Translations under genes and position numbers: made by a program
In this document: positions 6,912-7,280 of the stretch, in pieces
Position numbering within the stretch: position 1 is the first letter of the stretch
Layout of the letters: each line of letters begins with the position of its first letter
Notes under the pieces: generated by a model
Seen by the model: only the letters and a program-made list of their open reading frames with translations
What the model was told of the DNA's origin: nothing
The model's database searches: none
Origin: a bacterium HR27
Lineage (GTDB): Bacteria > Chloroflexota > Chloroflexia > Thermomicrobiales > Thermomicrobiaceae
Reading direction: 5' to 3'
DNA length: 7,280 bases
Assembly (NCBI GenBank): GCA_002898975.1
Contig: BEID01000060.1
Span: 1-7,280 of the forward strand

Positions 6912-6938
6912 TAATCGGCAGTTCTCGCCGTTTCCTGA
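6912..6938 (-). promoter_or_regulatory. Candidate sigma-28 (FliA) promoter of the chemoreceptor gene
   Basis: On the minus strand, TCAG (6935-6938) is followed after exactly 15 bases by GCCGATTA (6912-6919); the known consensus is TAAA, 15 bases, GCCGATAA. The -10 differs at one position. The start codon lies 71 bases downstream of the -10 edge. Chemoreceptor genes are typical members of the late flagellar regulon. The promoter begins only 12 bases from the edge of the repeat at 6951. Confidence 0.55.
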
Positions 6939-6950
6939 AGGGCGATCGAA

Positions 6951-7112
6951 GCCGCGCCTGCGGCGCGACCGGGCGAGGCACGCCTCGCCCCTACAGGACG
7001 GGTGTCAAGGCACCGACCGGGATCGATCGTCGGTCGCGGTCACCGCACAGCCCCGCTATTCCCCGTGTAGGGGTCACGCGTGCGTGACCCGTGGAGTCAG
7101 GCGCTGCCTGAC
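6951..7112 (+). repeat. Paired-palindrome element 3 (type CGA-GGC), intact
   Basis: Left half: hairpin CGCGCC/GGCGCG (6953-6967), palindrome GGGCGAGGC (6971-6979) and GCCTCGCCC (6982-6990), foot CTAC (6991-6994). After 72 bases comes the inverse right half: GTAG (7067-7070), palindrome GGGTCACGC (7071-7079) and GCGTGACCC (7082-7090), then hairpin GTCAGGC/GCCTGAC (7096-7112). It is the intact counterpart of element 2 (4412-4584) and has the same plan as element 1. Confidence 0.88.
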
Positions 7113-7120
7113 CCTCGGGA

Positions 7121-7280
7121 GCCCCCCTCACCCCCTGGCCCCCTCTCCCGCACGGCGCGGGAGAGGGGGTGCCGCGACAGCGGCGGGGGTGAGGGGTGTT
7201 CGACCGCGTGCGGACACCGGGGCGGTGGATTCCCGCGCCTAGCGGCGCGGATGGGCGACGCACGCGTCGCCCCTACAGGG
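7121..7280 (+). repeat. 160-bp direct repeat, copy 2 (reaches the window edge)
   Basis: It matches 4103-4262 at a constant offset of 3018 bases with two differences. It contains the nested CCCCTCACCCCC/GGGGGTGAGGGG palindrome and, at 7253-7276, the palindrome GGGCGACGC/GCGTCGCCC with foot CTAC. That palindrome is the left half of a fourth paired element (about 7233 onward), whose right half would lie outside the window. The true right end of the match cannot be seen. Confidence 0.95.

Noticed and set aside
4103..7280. Composite transposon around the chemoreceptor gene
   Set aside because: The flanking repeats encode no transposase, show no clear terminal inverted repeats or target duplications, and one set runs off the window. 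Only a recombination risk can be argued.

Overview
The window is GC-rich DNA in which every convincing gene reads on the minus strand. It holds a late flagellar operon followed by a chemoreceptor gene, with hairpin-rich repeat DNA between and beyond them. No 16S or other marker gene is present, so taxonomy is inference. GC content, the gene order flaG-fliD-fliS-fliT, a sortase in the same run, and abundant GTAG/CTAC-flanked palindromes would suit a thermophilic Chloroflexota bacterium of the Thermomicrobium type. Thermomicrobium roseum is known to be flagellated and to carry its flagellar genes on a megaplasmid. I hold this placement loosely.

Layout in transcription order (right to left). Positions 6951-7280 are repeats that run off the right edge. 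A sigma-28-like promoter (6912-6938) precedes a methyl-accepting chemotaxis protein of 699 residues (6840-4741). A strong hairpin (4679-4712) follows its stop codon. Positions 3624-4740 carry no gene: the right half holds hairpin repeats (4016-4584) and the left end holds a second sigma-28-like promoter (3679-3706). From there runs a tight operon: flaG (3623-3255), fliD (3208-1232), fliS (1205-801), a FliT-like chaperone (789-424), and the N-terminal 140 residues of a sortase (420-1, cut by the window edge).

How the genes work together. FliD is the filament cap, FliS the flagellin chaperone, FliT-like proteins are chaperones for the cap, and FlaG affects filament length. The receptor feeds the chemotaxis pathway that steers the flagellum. 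Two promoter candidates with nearly the same -10 (GCCGAATA and GCCGATTA) suggest that both units are late, FliA-controlled genes. The sortase is the unexpected member: it starts 3 bases after the FliT-like stop and appears translationally coupled to it.

The most unusual structure is the repeat DNA. Two palindromes, each with a CTAC or GTAG foot, face each other across 70-72 bases and form elements of about 160 bp. Four elements (one decayed, one cut by the window edge) lie in mirrored type order on the two sides of the chemoreceptor gene, and their stems differ by paired changes that keep them perfect hairpins. They resemble REP/BIME elements mobilised by RAYT (TnpA-REP) proteins, but no such gene is in the window.
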